Positions 8,992-17,583 of a stretch of DNA of 64,000 nt are shown in pieces (position 1 is the stretch's first letter; every line of letters starts with the position of its first letter). Both the position numbers and the translations under genes were made by a program. Origin of the DNA: Variovorax paradoxus. Lineage in GTDB: Bacteria; Pseudomonadota; Gammaproteobacteria; Burkholderiales; Burkholderiaceae_C. The DNA is taken from NCBI RefSeq assembly GCF_902712855.1, contig NZ_LR743507.1:2900001-2964000 (forward strand), in the 5' to 3' direction. Under the pieces are notes generated by a model. The model had not been told where the DNA came from and ran no database searches. It worked only from the letters and a program-made list of their open reading frames with translations.

Positions 8992-9573
8992 ATGGCTTCG
9001 AAGAAGCATTTCAGCACGGGCTTTTCGCTCGTGGAGGTACTCGTTTCCGTCGTGGTGCTGGGCGTGGGGCTGCTCGGCGCCATGAGCCTGCTGCTGGCGT
9101 CGGCTCGCACCAGCAGCGAGGCCGCCACCTTCACGGCGGCGGTCAACCTCGTTCGCGACCTGTCGGAGAAGGCGCGAATGAATCACGCCATCGCGCAGCG
9201 CGACGACGCGTCGAACGGCTACCTCGTCGAAGGATGGACCGAAGGCGCGGCGCCCGGGAGCATGGGACTGTCGTGCATCGCGTCGAACGTGGCTTGCGAT
9301 GCGGCGCAGCTCGCAGCCTGGGACATGCGCGAGTGGCAGTTGCGTGTCGCCGCCGCATTGCCCGACGCGCGGGCCAGCGTCTGCTTCGACGAGTCGCCCT
9401 GGAGCGATGCAGCCGGCGCCTACACATGGGGCTGCAGCGGGACGGGCCGAAGCCTGGTCGTGAAGCTCGGATGGACGGGGCGCGGCGCGGACGATGCCGA
9501 CAAGCCCGCTTCGCCGCGGCTGGTGATGCAGATGGCGCCGGGGCAACCGCAAGATGGCCAGCACGGTTCCTGA
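8992..9573 (+). CDS. pilV: PilV-type minor pilin
   Basis: A 193-residue type IV minor pilin. A short leader ends in FSTG, followed by the mature N-terminus FSLVEVLVSVVVLGVGLLGAM, so prepilin peptidase would cut before Phe and Glu5 is present. The globular domain has a Cys set (residues in LSCIASNVACD, SVCFDES, WGCSGTG) suited to disulphides. GGGAGG lies upstream of the ATG at 8992. It is first in pilV-pilW-pilX-pilY1-pilE-fimT; the family primes pilus assembly with PilY1. Confidence 0.88.
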   Translation: MASKKHFSTGFSLVEVLVSVVVLGVGLLGAMSLLLASARTSSEAATFTAAVNLVRDLSEKARMNHAIAQRDDASNGYLVEGWTEGAAPGSMGLSCIASNVACDAAQLAAWDMREWQLRVAAALPDARASVCFDESPWSDAAGAYTWGCSGTGRSLVVKLGWTGRGADDADKPASPRLVMQMAPGQPQDGQHGS

Positions 9574-10525
9574 GCGGGCGGCGCGCGTGCGCCCGCGTGG
9601 CATGACGCTCGTCGAGTTGCTGGTTGCGCTCGCCCTCGGGCTGGTCGTGGTGCTGTGCGCGACAGCCGCTTTCGTCGGCAGCAAGCAGTTGTTCACGGCC
9701 GATGCGCAAGCGCAGACGGTGGAAGACTCGCTGCGGTTCGCGGGCTTCGTCGTCAAGGGCGTCGTGCGGCAGGCCGGCTATGCCGACTATGCGCCGGACC
9801 ATGCCGCCGACGACGGCACGGTCGTCCTGCCCCAGGCGGCCGCGCTGTCCGACGACACAGCCGAACTGCACATCGTCGGCGCGCGCAACGCGCGCGTCAT
9901 CGCAACGGACGACAGGCTCGGGCTGAACAACAGCCGCGGGGTGAACGGCAGCGATTCGCTGCTCGTGCGCTTCTTCGGCCGCAGCCGTGCGGGCGGCGAT
10001 GTCACCGAGCCCGACGGCACCATGGTCGATTGCATGGGATTTCCCCAGGCCGGCCCGATGCCGGGCCAGCATGTGTCCGCGGACCGCGCATGGAGCTTCT
10101 TCTACGTCGCAAAGGCTGCCGACGGCGAGCCCGAGCTGTACTGCAAGTACCGCAGCAGGAAAAACGGCGACTTCAGGGCCGAGCCGCTCGCGCGCGGCAT
10201 CGAGGTCTTCAACATTGCCTACGGTCATGACAGCAACGGCGACGGCGTTCCCGATCGCTGGCTCGACGCCGCGCAACTGGAGGCGCGCGCGACCTCCGAC
10301 GCCGACATCGTGGCGGAATGGCGCAGCGTGGTGGCCCTGCGCGTCGGCATGGTGGCGCGCAGCGAGCGCGCCAACAGCTGGCCTGCGCCACCGGACCACG
10401 TTCTCCATCCACTGGGCTCGGCGTTTCCTGGCGTGAGCTTCAAACCGCCGGCCGACGGTCGGTTGCGGCGCGTGGCCACGTTCACCGTCACCTTGCGCAA
10501 CGCGCTGAAAGCGCCCACGCCATGA
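9554..10525 (+). CDS. pilW: PilW-type minor pilin
   Basis: A 323-residue minor pilin with cleavage context RPRG then MTLVELLVALALGLVVVL; the mature +1 residue is Met instead of Phe, but Glu5 is kept. The large periplasmic domain is typical of PilW and contains an acidic loop DSNGDGVPDRW that resembles a calcium-binding loop. It overlaps pilV by 20 bp and pilX by four bases, consistent with translational coupling. Confidence 0.87.
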   Translation: MASTVPERAARVRPRGMTLVELLVALALGLVVVLCATAAFVGSKQLFTADAQAQTVEDSLRFAGFVVKGVVRQAGYADYAPDHAADDGTVVLPQAAALSDDTAELHIVGARNARVIATDDRLGLNNSRGVNGSDSLLVRFFGRSRAGGDVTEPDGTMVDCMGFPQAGPMPGQHVSADRAWSFFYVAKAADGEPELYCKYRSRKNGDFRAEPLARGIEVFNIAYGHDSNGDGVPDRWLDAAQLEARATSDADIVAEWRSVVALRVGMVARSERANSWPAPPDHVLHPLGSAFPGVSFKPPADGRLRRVATFTVTLRNALKAPTP

Positions 10526-11178
10526 GTTGCACCGTTTGCCGCCGTGCATCCGGCGGCTTCTCGCTGATCGTCGTGCTGCTGATGCTGCTCGTCGTCACGG
10601 TGCTGGCCCTGGGCGCCGCACAGACTTCGCTCGTGAGCGAGCGTGGCGCGCGCAACGACCGCGACACCGAGGTGGCGTTCCAGGCCGCAGAGGCTGCGTT
10701 GCTCGATGCCGAAACCGATGTGCTCGGACCGAACCTTCACAGCCGGCAGCGGCTGTGCCTGTTCAGCAGCCAGGATGTTTCGGCTTTTGGTGCGGGTTGC
10801 GCCGCCGCTGGCAACCGCCGGGGCCTGTGCGCGCCGGCTGAGCCCGGCACGGAGCCCGCGTGGATGACCGCAGATTTCTCGGCCGATGCGGGCAGGTCGG
10901 TCGCCTTCGGCGATTTCACCGGGCAGGCCTATCTCAGCGCCGATGCAGCGAAAGGCGCTTACGCCGGAGCGCTGCCTGTGCGGGCTCCGCGCTACATCGT
11001 CGAGGCCGTGCGCAGCCACGGTGGTTGGAAAGCCGATCACCTCCAGGACGCCAGTGCCAGCGGCACCCGATATCTCTTTCGCGTGACAGCCATCGGCTAC
11101 GGCACGCGTGAGGAAACGCAGGTGGTCCTGCAGACCGTCCTGTCCAAACCAGAGGCCAGTCCCGGCTGCCCTTCATGA
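10522..11178 (+). CDS. pilX: PilX-type minor pilin
   Basis: A 218-residue minor pilin. The cleavage context is SGG then FSLIVVLLMLLVVTVLALGAAQ: position 5 is Val, not Glu, as is usual for PilX/GspK-like tip pilins. The globular part has several cysteines (RLCLFSSQ, GAGCAAAG, GLCAPAE). It overlaps pilW and pilY1 by four bases each. Within the family PilX works with PilV, PilW and PilY1 in the tip priming complex. Confidence 0.85.
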   Translation: MSCTVCRRASGGFSLIVVLLMLLVVTVLALGAAQTSLVSERGARNDRDTEVAFQAAEAALLDAETDVLGPNLHSRQRLCLFSSQDVSAFGAGCAAAGNRRGLCAPAEPGTEPAWMTADFSADAGRSVAFGDFTGQAYLSADAAKGAYAGALPVRAPRYIVEAVRSHGGWKADHLQDASASGTRYLFRVTAIGYGTREETQVVLQTVLSKPEASPGCPS

Positions 11179-14100
11179 AAAGGAAAAGCGAAGCGATGCG
11201 CTGTCTTCGAATCGGGTACTTGACGATCTGCACCTCATGCGCGGCCATTTCGGCACAGGGGGCGGCACCCCCCGACACGATGCTGCCGGACGAGCCGCTG
11301 GCGACGCTTGCGTCGCGCGCCGACCCCAACGTGGTGCTCGACCTGGCGCTCGACGTGTCGCACGCTGGAGCGGCCTATCGGGGCGAGTTCGATGCCACGG
11401 TGAGCCATGCGGGTCTCTGGGATCCGATGGGTTGCTACAGCTACTCGGGCGGTGAAGGCTACTTCAAGCGCGAGACGACCGCCCAAGAAAATGCAAGTGG
11501 CGAGATCGTCTGCAACCGGCAATGGAGCGGCAATCTGCTGAACTGGGCCGCCACTTCGGCCATCGATGGCGTGCGCATGGCGCTGACGGGCGGAGACCGC
11601 AGCATCGACAGGCCTGATCGCACCGTGCTGCGGCGTGCAGAGGTACCAGCCCACTTTTATCGCAGCGCCCACTTTCCCGACAAGGTCCTGAGGGGGCGCG
11701 TCGAGCGCTTCACGCCGCTGTCGACCGGCGATTCCCTGCACTTCAACAACTGCGGGGAGAAGCTGTTCGTCGGCAGCTCTGCCGACGGCACCTGCGCCGC
11801 GCCGGGAAGCGATCAGGTGCATGGCGCATTCCAGGCGCACGTGGCAGTCTGTACACCTGACGAGGCTGCGGTGAGGGGGGCTCTGTGCCTCAAGTATCCG
11901 AGCGGTCACTTCAAGCCGGTCGGTGCTGTCCAGCGGCATTCGGATCGAATGCGCTTCTCGGTCTTTGGCAACCTTGCGGGCGATGCGCTGCTCGCGCCAA
12001 TGAAGCATGTCGGCCCGGTGAAGCTCGATGCCGCCTTCGACAATGTGGCCAACGCGCAGTCCGAGTGGGATGCGCGCACAGGCGTCTTCGAGCTCGCAAC
12101 CGGCGCGTCGGATGGCGTGATCGATGCGATCCACCGGTTCGGCCGGAGCGGCGTCTACGGCCGACCGGATGCTGCCGGCGACCTGTACGCGCAGTCGTTG
12201 CGCTACCTGCAAGGCATCGCGCCCGGGCGGGGCATTGCGGACCCGGTCGTGGCCGCATGCCAGAAGAACCAGATCGTCACGATCGGCGATGCAGGCGTGC
12301 AAAGCGACCGGTCAGCCGATGACGCTTTGGCCCGCCTCGTCAACGATCTCGAGAAGAGCGTTTCGTCATCGCCTGCAAGTGCGACCGGCATGGCGGGGAT
12401 GGCTTACCGCGCCAACACGCAGAAGCTCCGCGCCGACCACCCGGATATGCGGGCACGCACCCTGGTGATCGACATGGGGCCGCCTGGCTCGGGGCGCGAA
12501 CTCACGGCCAAGTACGGCGGCTTTGTCGATGTCAACGGCGACGGCAACCCTTTCAGGACATCGGCCGGCGCAGGTCTGCCTGCGGTTCGCGGGGACGCCG
12601 AATGGGCCGAGGGCCTGAACGACGACGGCCGGCCTCGACCCCGAACCTACTTTCGCGTCGCTGAACCGCGGGCAGTGGCGGCCGCAGTGCAATGGATATT
12701 CCGGGACGCCTCCGCCACCGCGGATCGCGAACTCACCGATGGCGCGGTCTCTGAGGCAGATATCGCGAACGGACACGCCAGCATCTACGTGTCCGAGTCC
12801 ATCGGGCAGCGCGGTGCGGGTTCATTGCTGTCGTTCCCGCTGACCTACGACACCGCAAGCGGTGCCATCGGCCGTGCTGAACGGCCACGGTGGGGCGCCG
12901 GCGCTTTGCTGGGCGAGCGCACTCCGGCGAGCCGCCGGATCTTCACGTTGTCGGCGGCGGGTGCAGGCATCCCGTTCGAATGGCATGCGCTCGACGATGT
13001 CTTCAAGGGTTACCTGGACGGCTCGCCGCGACAGCCCGCGACGCGCGATGTTTTGGGGGCCGAACGGCTGGCCTACCTTCGAGGCGATCGTCGCAAGGAG
13101 GAGTCGGCGCCAGGCGGCATGTTCCGGGTGCGTGACTCGGTCATGGGGCGCATCGTCCATTCGGCGCCCTTGGTGGCCAAGGACCGGCGCAGTGGAAGCA
13201 CCACGGTGTACGTCGGTGCCAACGACGGCATGCTCCACGCATTCTCGGCCGACAAGGGCGACGAGCTTTTCGCCTATGTGCCGCGCTCGCTGGCCCCCAG
13301 GTTGGGCTCCTACACCACGCCCGACCACCCGCACGGGAGCCTCGTCGACGGTTCCGCAACCGTTGCCGATGTGCAGCTCGCTGGCGTTGGCGAACGCAGC
13401 GTGCTGGTGTCGGGCCTGGGCGGCGGCGCCACGGGTGTGTTCGCACTCGATGTGACCGAACCTGCAGCGTTCTCGGCCCGCCAGGTGATGTGGGAATTCA
13501 GCGGTGCCGACGACGCCGACATGGGTTACCAGACACAGGCACCGCGTGTCCTGAAATTCCGTACGGCCGTTGCGACGCGCACCGAGCCTGCGAGTTACCG
13601 ATGGTTTGCCGTGGTGCCTTCCGGCTTCAACAACGCCAACCCGCAAAAGCGCGCCGCACTGTTCCTTCTTTCGCTCGACAAGCCCGCTTCCGAGCCTTGG
13701 AGGCGGGATGTCAACTACCACAAGATCATGTTGCCGGTGCCGACGGACGCCGCGGTGAGCAATGCGTTGGGTGTGCCGGGCGACTACGCGGGCGCGAGCG
13801 GTGCGACCCGTCTGCTCTATGCGGGAGACACGCAAGGCAACCTGTGGCGGTTCGATTTCACCGGCAGCGCCCCCTGGCGGGAGGGCAATGCGCTGTCGTT
13901 CAAGGGCCGACCCCTGGTGGTCGCCCTGGGCGAACGCAATCGGCGCCAGCCGATCACGGCGCCGCCAAAGGTCGGCATCGGGCCGAATGGCGGCGCCGTC
14001 GTGCTGTTCGGCACAGGCAAGTTCGTCGGCCTCGAGGACCTGGGACGAGCCAATTGGGGCGTGCAGACGTTCTACAGCGTGTACGACAACGGCGTGCCCA

Positions 14101-14660
14101 TACCGGAGCAGGGCGCGCGCACGCAGCTCCAGGCGCGGCGTGCCGGCGCGGGTGCTGGTACCTCGTCGGCCTCGATCACCGGCGATGCGTTCGAGTACGG
14201 CGTCTTCGATGCGAAGACGTCCATTCGGCGTGGCTGGTATCTCGACCTGCCCGAGTCGAAAGAAAAGGGCGAGCGCATGGTCGAAGAACCCGTGCTCGCG
14301 GACGGCCTGCTGTTCTTCAACACCCTGATTCCCCCTGCGAGCGCCTGCACAAAAGGTGGCGGTCGCAGCTGCGCCGTGAACGCCATGACCGGGTTGTCGG
14401 AGGGCGGCACGTGCGTGCCGTCGGACACCGGCATGCCGGGGAAGCCGCAGGTCATGTACCCCGGCCACAGCGTCCTGGGTGCGACCGATGCACTGGGGCG
14501 GCGGACCGAGTCGCGCCGGCTCTCGGTCGTCAACATGGGCGGCAGGGGCGGCAAGAACGCGTTGTCGACGGCGGAACCCGTCGAGGGCGGCAAGGTCTCG
14601 CAGACGACGGGGCGCCTGAACTGGCGACAGGTCATCGATCACCGGGGCGTGAAGCAATGA
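11175..14660 (+). CDS. pilY1: PilY1-type tip adhesin
   Basis: A 1161-residue secreted protein with a signal sequence in the first 30 residues. The N-terminal part has Cys-containing motifs (MGCYSYSGGEGYF, EIVCNRQWSGNLLNW) typical of PilY1. Around residues 449-460 is an acidic loop DVNGDGNPF resembling an EF-hand-type calcium site. The C-terminal half is a beta-propeller containing VYVGANDGMLHAFSADKG near residue 676. PilY1 sits at the type IV pilus tip and links calcium to adhesion and pilus dynamics. An in-frame ATG at 11196 is an alternative start; 11175 overlaps the pilX stop (ATGA). No von Willebrand A domain is evident. Confidence 0.88.
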   Translation: MKRKSEAMRCLRIGYLTICTSCAAISAQGAAPPDTMLPDEPLATLASRADPNVVLDLALDVSHAGAAYRGEFDATVSHAGLWDPMGCYSYSGGEGYFKRETTAQENASGEIVCNRQWSGNLLNWAATSAIDGVRMALTGGDRSIDRPDRTVLRRAEVPAHFYRSAHFPDKVLRGRVERFTPLSTGDSLHFNNCGEKLFVGSSADGTCAAPGSDQVHGAFQAHVAVCTPDEAAVRGALCLKYPSGHFKPVGAVQRHSDRMRFSVFGNLAGDALLAPMKHVGPVKLDAAFDNVANAQSEWDARTGVFELATGASDGVIDAIHRFGRSGVYGRPDAAGDLYAQSLRYLQGIAPGRGIADPVVAACQKNQIVTIGDAGVQSDRSADDALARLVNDLEKSVSSSPASATGMAGMAYRANTQKLRADHPDMRARTLVIDMGPPGSGRELTAKYGGFVDVNGDGNPFRTSAGAGLPAVRGDAEWAEGLNDDGRPRPRTYFRVAEPRAVAAAVQWIFRDASATADRELTDGAVSEADIANGHASIYVSESIGQRGAGSLLSFPLTYDTASGAIGRAERPRWGAGALLGERTPASRRIFTLSAAGAGIPFEWHALDDVFKGYLDGSPRQPATRDVLGAERLAYLRGDRRKEESAPGGMFRVRDSVMGRIVHSAPLVAKDRRSGSTTVYVGANDGMLHAFSADKGDELFAYVPRSLAPRLGSYTTPDHPHGSLVDGSATVADVQLAGVGERSVLVSGLGGGATGVFALDVTEPAAFSARQVMWEFSGADDADMGYQTQAPRVLKFRTAVATRTEPASYRWFAVVPSGFNNANPQKRAALFLLSLDKPASEPWRRDVNYHKIMLPVPTDAAVSNALGVPGDYAGASGATRLLYAGDTQGNLWRFDFTGSAPWREGNALSFKGRPLVVALGERNRRQPITAPPKVGIGPNGGAVVLFGTGKFVGLEDLGRANWGVQTFYSVYDNGVPIPEQGARTQLQARRAGAGAGTSSASITGDAFEYGVFDAKTSIRRGWYLDLPESKEKGERMVEEPVLADGLLFFNTLIPPASACTKGGGRSCAVNAMTGLSEGGTCVPSDTGMPGKPQVMYPGHSVLGATDALGRRTESRRLSVVNMGGRGGKNALSTAEPVEGGKVSQTTGRLNWRQVIDHRGVKQ

Positions 14661-15088
14661 ACGCGATTCGAATCGTGCAGGCGCAACCGCAGGCCCGCGG
14701 CTTCACGCTCATCGAAGTGATGATGGTCGTTGCGATCCTCGCCATCCTGGCGGCGATCTCCTATCCGTCGTACATGGAGCAAGTCCGCAAGAGCTGGCGC
14801 AGCGAGGCGCGCACTGCTTTGATGCAGCAGATGCAGCACCAGGAACGCCACTACACGCAGGTCGGGCGCTATCGGCGCTACGTCGGTGATTCGGGAGAGA
14901 GTGGCGCCACTGGCAAGTACCTGATCGAAAGCGGGAATTGCGAAGGACGCAGCAACATCGACAGCTGCATCCGTCTCACCGCCAGCCCGAAGCCTGACTA
15001 TGCCGATCCGCATTTCGGCATGTTTTGGCTCGACAGCACCGGTGGCCGCGGTTGCGATGGCGCGCAGCGCGTGAAGTGCTGGCAATGA
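14657..15088 (+). CDS. pilE: PilE-type minor pilin
   Basis: A 143-residue type IV pilin-like protein. The leader ends QARG and the mature part begins FTLIEVMMVVAILAILAAISYPSYMEQVRKSWRSEA, with Glu5 and the SYP-x-Y hinge typical of PilE. Four cysteines in the globular part (GNCEG, DSCIR, GRGCDG, KCWQ) can make two disulphides. It overlaps pilY1 and fimT by four bases. Its place in the minor pilin operon indicates a minor rather than the major pilin. Confidence 0.88.
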   Translation: MNAIRIVQAQPQARGFTLIEVMMVVAILAILAAISYPSYMEQVRKSWRSEARTALMQQMQHQERHYTQVGRYRRYVGDSGESGATGKYLIESGNCEGRSNIDSCIRLTASPKPDYADPHFGMFWLDSTGGRGCDGAQRVKCWQ

Positions 15089-15660
15089 CGAAGCGTGCGA
15101 GAGGGATGCAGCGCGGCAGCGGCTTCACGCTGCTGGAACTGATGGTGGTAATGGCCATCGTCGCCGTGTTGGCAACGTTGAGCGCGCCGAATTTCCGGGA
15201 CCTGCTGCTCAACCAGCGGCTGGTGGCAGCTGCGCAAGCCTTCAATGCCGCTCTGAGTCTTGCGCGCACGGAGGCCATCCGGCGCTCCGCCAGCGTGAGC
15301 GTGGTGCCATCGGCAGCGTCCAACTGGTCTGCCGGCTGGACCGTGGTCACGCTGCAGGACGATCCGCAGGCGCTGGAAACGCTGCGTCGATTCGAGGCGC
15401 TGCCGGAAGGCGTTGGCGTCGATGCCTCGCTCGGCGACGGGTTTGCGCAGGGTGTGCGCTACGACAGCAACGGCTTTTCGCGGCGAGCTGCAAATGCCGC
15501 TTTCGGCGGTGGATGTCTCACCTTGAAGGCGGACACAGGCCGCAGGGCGTCGATCGTGATGTCGGCCTCGGGGCGGGCCAGGGTCTGCAATCCGGATGAG
15601 CGTGGTGATTGCGGCACCGGCGCTTGCGGCAAGAGCGCCAGGAAGAACGATGACGGCTGA
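15085..15660 (+). CDS. fimT: FimT/GspH-type minor pilin
   Basis: A 191-residue GspH/FimT family pseudopilin. The leader ends GSG, followed by FTLLELMVVMAIVAVLATLSAPNFRDLL, then the family pattern AAAQAFNAALSLARTEAIRRS. The C-terminal Cys residues (GGGCLTL, RVCNPDERGDCGTGACG) may form disulphides. It is last in the operon, unlike Pseudomonas where fimT and fimU come first. Some FimT proteins bind DNA for natural transformation; that role is not readable here. The stop falls inside a palindrome shared with nrdR. Confidence 0.85.
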   Translation: MTKRARGMQRGSGFTLLELMVVMAIVAVLATLSAPNFRDLLLNQRLVAAAQAFNAALSLARTEAIRRSASVSVVPSAASNWSAGWTVVTLQDDPQALETLRRFEALPEGVGVDASLGDGFAQGVRYDSNGFSRRAANAAFGGGCLTLKADTGRRASIVMSASGRARVCNPDERGDCGTGACGKSARKNDDG

Positions 15661-15667
15661 GCCGTCA
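15651..15667. repeat. Palindrome spanning the convergent fimT and nrdR stop codons
   Basis: TGACGGC and GCCGTCA arms flank a 3-bp TGA, which is the fimT stop; the last three bases are the nrdR stop on the other strand. No T-tract follows on either side, so it is a short RNA hairpin at both 3' ends rather than a full intrinsic terminator. Confidence 0.55.
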
Positions 15668-16108
15668 GATGTCGCGCAACAGCTGCCTGAACTCGTCTAC
15701 ATCCTCGAAGCTGCGGTACACCGAAGCGAAGCGCACGTACGCGACCTTGTCGAGCTTCTTGAGTTCGCGCATGACAAGCTCGCCGACCTTGGTCGATTCG
15801 ATTTCGCGCAGGCCGCTGGCCAGCAGCTTCTGTTCGATGCGCAGCAGGGCGTTGTCGATCTGTTCGATGCTCACAGGCCGCTTGCGCAGCGCCAGCATCA
15901 TCGAAGCACGCACCTTGGTGGAGTCGAAGTCGGCGCGACTGCCGTCCTTCTTGACGACAACCGGAAAGTTGACGTCGGGCCGCTCGTAGGTGGTGAAGCG
16001 CTTGTCGCAGGCGCCGCACTGGCGGCGCCTGCGTACGAAGTCGGCGTCTTCTGAGACGCGGGTCTCGACGACCTGCGTTTCGAGATGACCGCAAAAAGGG
16101 CATTTCAT
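15665..16108 (-). CDS. nrdR: NrdR transcriptional repressor of ribonucleotide reductases
   Basis: A 147-residue NrdR. The N-terminal zinc ribbon has two Cys pairs (MKCPFCGH and QCGACDKRF) and the RxR-rich DNA-binding stretch. The ATP-cone follows (VVVKKDGSRADFDSTKVRASMMLALRKRPVS). NrdR binds NrdR boxes and represses nrd genes when loaded with dATP/ATP. It starts 21 bp after the glyA stop, so it is very likely co-transcribed with glyA and partly governed by the glyA riboswitch. Confidence 0.95.
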   Translation of the reverse strand: MKCPFCGHLETQVVETRVSEDADFVRRRRQCGACDKRFTTYERPDVNFPVVVKKDGSRADFDSTKVRASMMLALRKRPVSIEQIDNALLRIEQKLLASGLREIESTKVGELVMRELKKLDKVAYVRFASVYRSFEDVDEFRQLLRDI

Positions 16109-16129
16109 GCGGTCGGCGTCTCTGGACGA

Positions 16130-17374
16130 TCAGCGGTAGACAGGGAAACGGCTCGTCAGGGCGTGGACTTTGGCGCGCACCGCGTCGATGTTCGCCGCAT
16201 CGCGCGGGTTCTCGAGCACGTCGGCAATCAGGTTCGCCGTGATACGGGCCTCTTCGTCCTTGAAGCCGCGAGTGGTCATGGCGGGGGTGCCGATGCGCAC
16301 GCCGCTCGTGACCATCGGCTTTTCCGGGTCGTTGGGAATCGCGTTCTTGTTGATCGTCATGTGGGCGCTGCCCAGCACCGCTTCGGCTTCCTTGCCGGTG
16401 ATGCCCTTGGCGCGCAGGTCGACCAGCATCACGTGGCTCTCTGTGCGTCCGCTCACGATGCGCAGGCCGCGCTGGGTGAGGGTGTCGGCCACGATCTGCG
16501 CGTTCTTGACCACTTGTTGCTGGTAGGTCTTGAACTCGGGCGACATGGCTTCCTTGAACGCGACGGCCTTGGCCGCGATCACGTGCATCAGCGGGCCGCC
16601 CTGCAGGCCGGGGAAGATCGCGCTGTTGATCGCCTTTTCGTGCTGCGACTTCATCAGGATGATGCCGCCGCGCGGGCCGCGCAGGCTCTTGTGGGTCGTG
16701 GAGGTGACGATGTCGGCATGCGGCACGGGGTTGGGGTACACGCCCGCGGCCACAAGGCCGGCATAGTGGGCGATGTCGACCATGAAGATCGCGCCCACGT
16801 CCTTCGCCACCTTGGCGAAGCGCTCGAAGTCGATGCGCAGCGAGTAGGCAGAGGCGCCCGCGATGATCAGCTTGGGCATGTGCTCATGCGCCTTGCGCTC
16901 CATCGCGTCGTAATCAATCTCTTCCTTGTCGTTCAGGCCGTAGCTCACCACGTTGAACCACTTGCCGCTCATGTTGAGGGGCATGCCATGGGTCAGGTGG
17001 CCGCCTTCGGCCAGGCTCATGCCCATGATGGTGTCGCCGGGCTTCAGGAAAGCCAGCAGCACGGCTTCGTTTGCCGAGGCGCCGCAGTGCGGCTGCACGT
17101 TGGCGGCGTCGGCGCCGAAGATCTGCTTGATGCGGTCGATGGCCAGTTGCTCGGCCACGTCGACGTGTTCGCAGCCGCCGTAATAGCGCTTGCCGGGGTA
17201 GCCCTCGGCGTACTTGTTGGTGAGCTGCGAGCCCTGGGCGGCCATGACGGCCGGCGAGGCGTAGTTCTCGCTGGCGATCAGCTCGATGTGGTGTTCCTGG
17301 CGCGCGTTTTCCGCTTGGATGGCAGCCCAGATTTCAGGATCGGTCTGTTCGACCAGGTTGTTGCGTTGGTACAT
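16130..17374 (-). CDS. glyA: Serine hydroxymethyltransferase
   Basis: A 414-residue PLP enzyme that converts serine and tetrahydrofolate to glycine and 5,10-methylene-THF, the main source of one-carbon units. Motifs: HIELIASENYASPAV near the N-terminus, YAEGYPGKRYYGGCEHVD, and STTHKSLRGPRGG with the Schiff-base Lys. Length is standard. ATG 17374 is preceded by AAAGGA about 10 nt upstream. The 5' leader carries a ZTP riboswitch whose end is complementary to this ribosome binding site. nrdR follows by 21 bp. Confidence 0.97.
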   Translation of the reverse strand: MYQRNNLVEQTDPEIWAAIQAENARQEHHIELIASENYASPAVMAAQGSQLTNKYAEGYPGKRYYGGCEHVDVAEQLAIDRIKQIFGADAANVQPHCGASANEAVLLAFLKPGDTIMGMSLAEGGHLTHGMPLNMSGKWFNVVSYGLNDKEEIDYDAMERKAHEHMPKLIIAGASAYSLRIDFERFAKVAKDVGAIFMVDIAHYAGLVAAGVYPNPVPHADIVTSTTHKSLRGPRGGIILMKSQHEKAINSAIFPGLQGGPLMHVIAAKAVAFKEAMSPEFKTYQQQVVKNAQIVADTLTQRGLRIVSGRTESHVMLVDLRAKGITGKEAEAVLGSAHMTINKNAIPNDPEKPMVTSGVRIGTPAMTTRGFKDEEARITANLIADVLENPRDAANIDAVRAKVHALTSRFPVYR

Positions 17375-17384
17375 GGCAGTCCTT
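17375..17384 (-). promoter_or_regulatory. glyA ribosome binding region complementary to the riboswitch
   Basis: In the mRNA this reads AAGGACUGCC directly before AUG. It is complementary at 9 of 10 positions to GGCAGCCCUU at 17425-17416, which is the conserved GGGCA end of the ZTP aptamer plus the next bases. Pairing would mask the Shine-Dalgarno; ligand binding would hold GGGCA in the aptamer and free it. Confidence 0.6.
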
Positions 17385-17415
17385 TGAAGACGAGGTCCTT
17401 GTTCTTCAACCAAAC

Positions 17416-17495
17416 AAGGGCTGCCCAGGCGAACGGCTGAACGCCTGGGAGGCCAGGCGGCACGCTTCCCAGTGGTATTCCACGTCAGCGCGGGG
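17416..17495 (-). promoter_or_regulatory. ZTP (pfl motif) riboswitch upstream of glyA
   Basis: On the minus strand: P1 is CGCGC (17492-17488) with GCGTG (17465-17461). Inside is the conserved TGAC, then a P2 hairpin GTGG-AATA-CCAC (17483-17472) and the junction TGGGAAGCG. After a variable linker with its own hairpin, the strand reads CCGTTCGCCTGGGCAGCCC, the invariant 3' module of pfl RNAs. glyA is a known pfl-associated gene. The family senses ZTP/ZMP, a sign of 10-formyl-THF shortage, and normally turns expression on. A further 6-bp hairpin, GCACCT/AGGTGC, lies just upstream. Assigned by eye from the consensus; a covariance-model search would settle it. Confidence 0.8.
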
Positions 17496-17583
17496 CACCT
17501 TGGGAGGTGCTGCGCCTATCGCCAGTCGCGTACATGCGGAGTGTAGCTCACGCCCGCCGGAGCACTGCTGCCCCGGGGAATTC

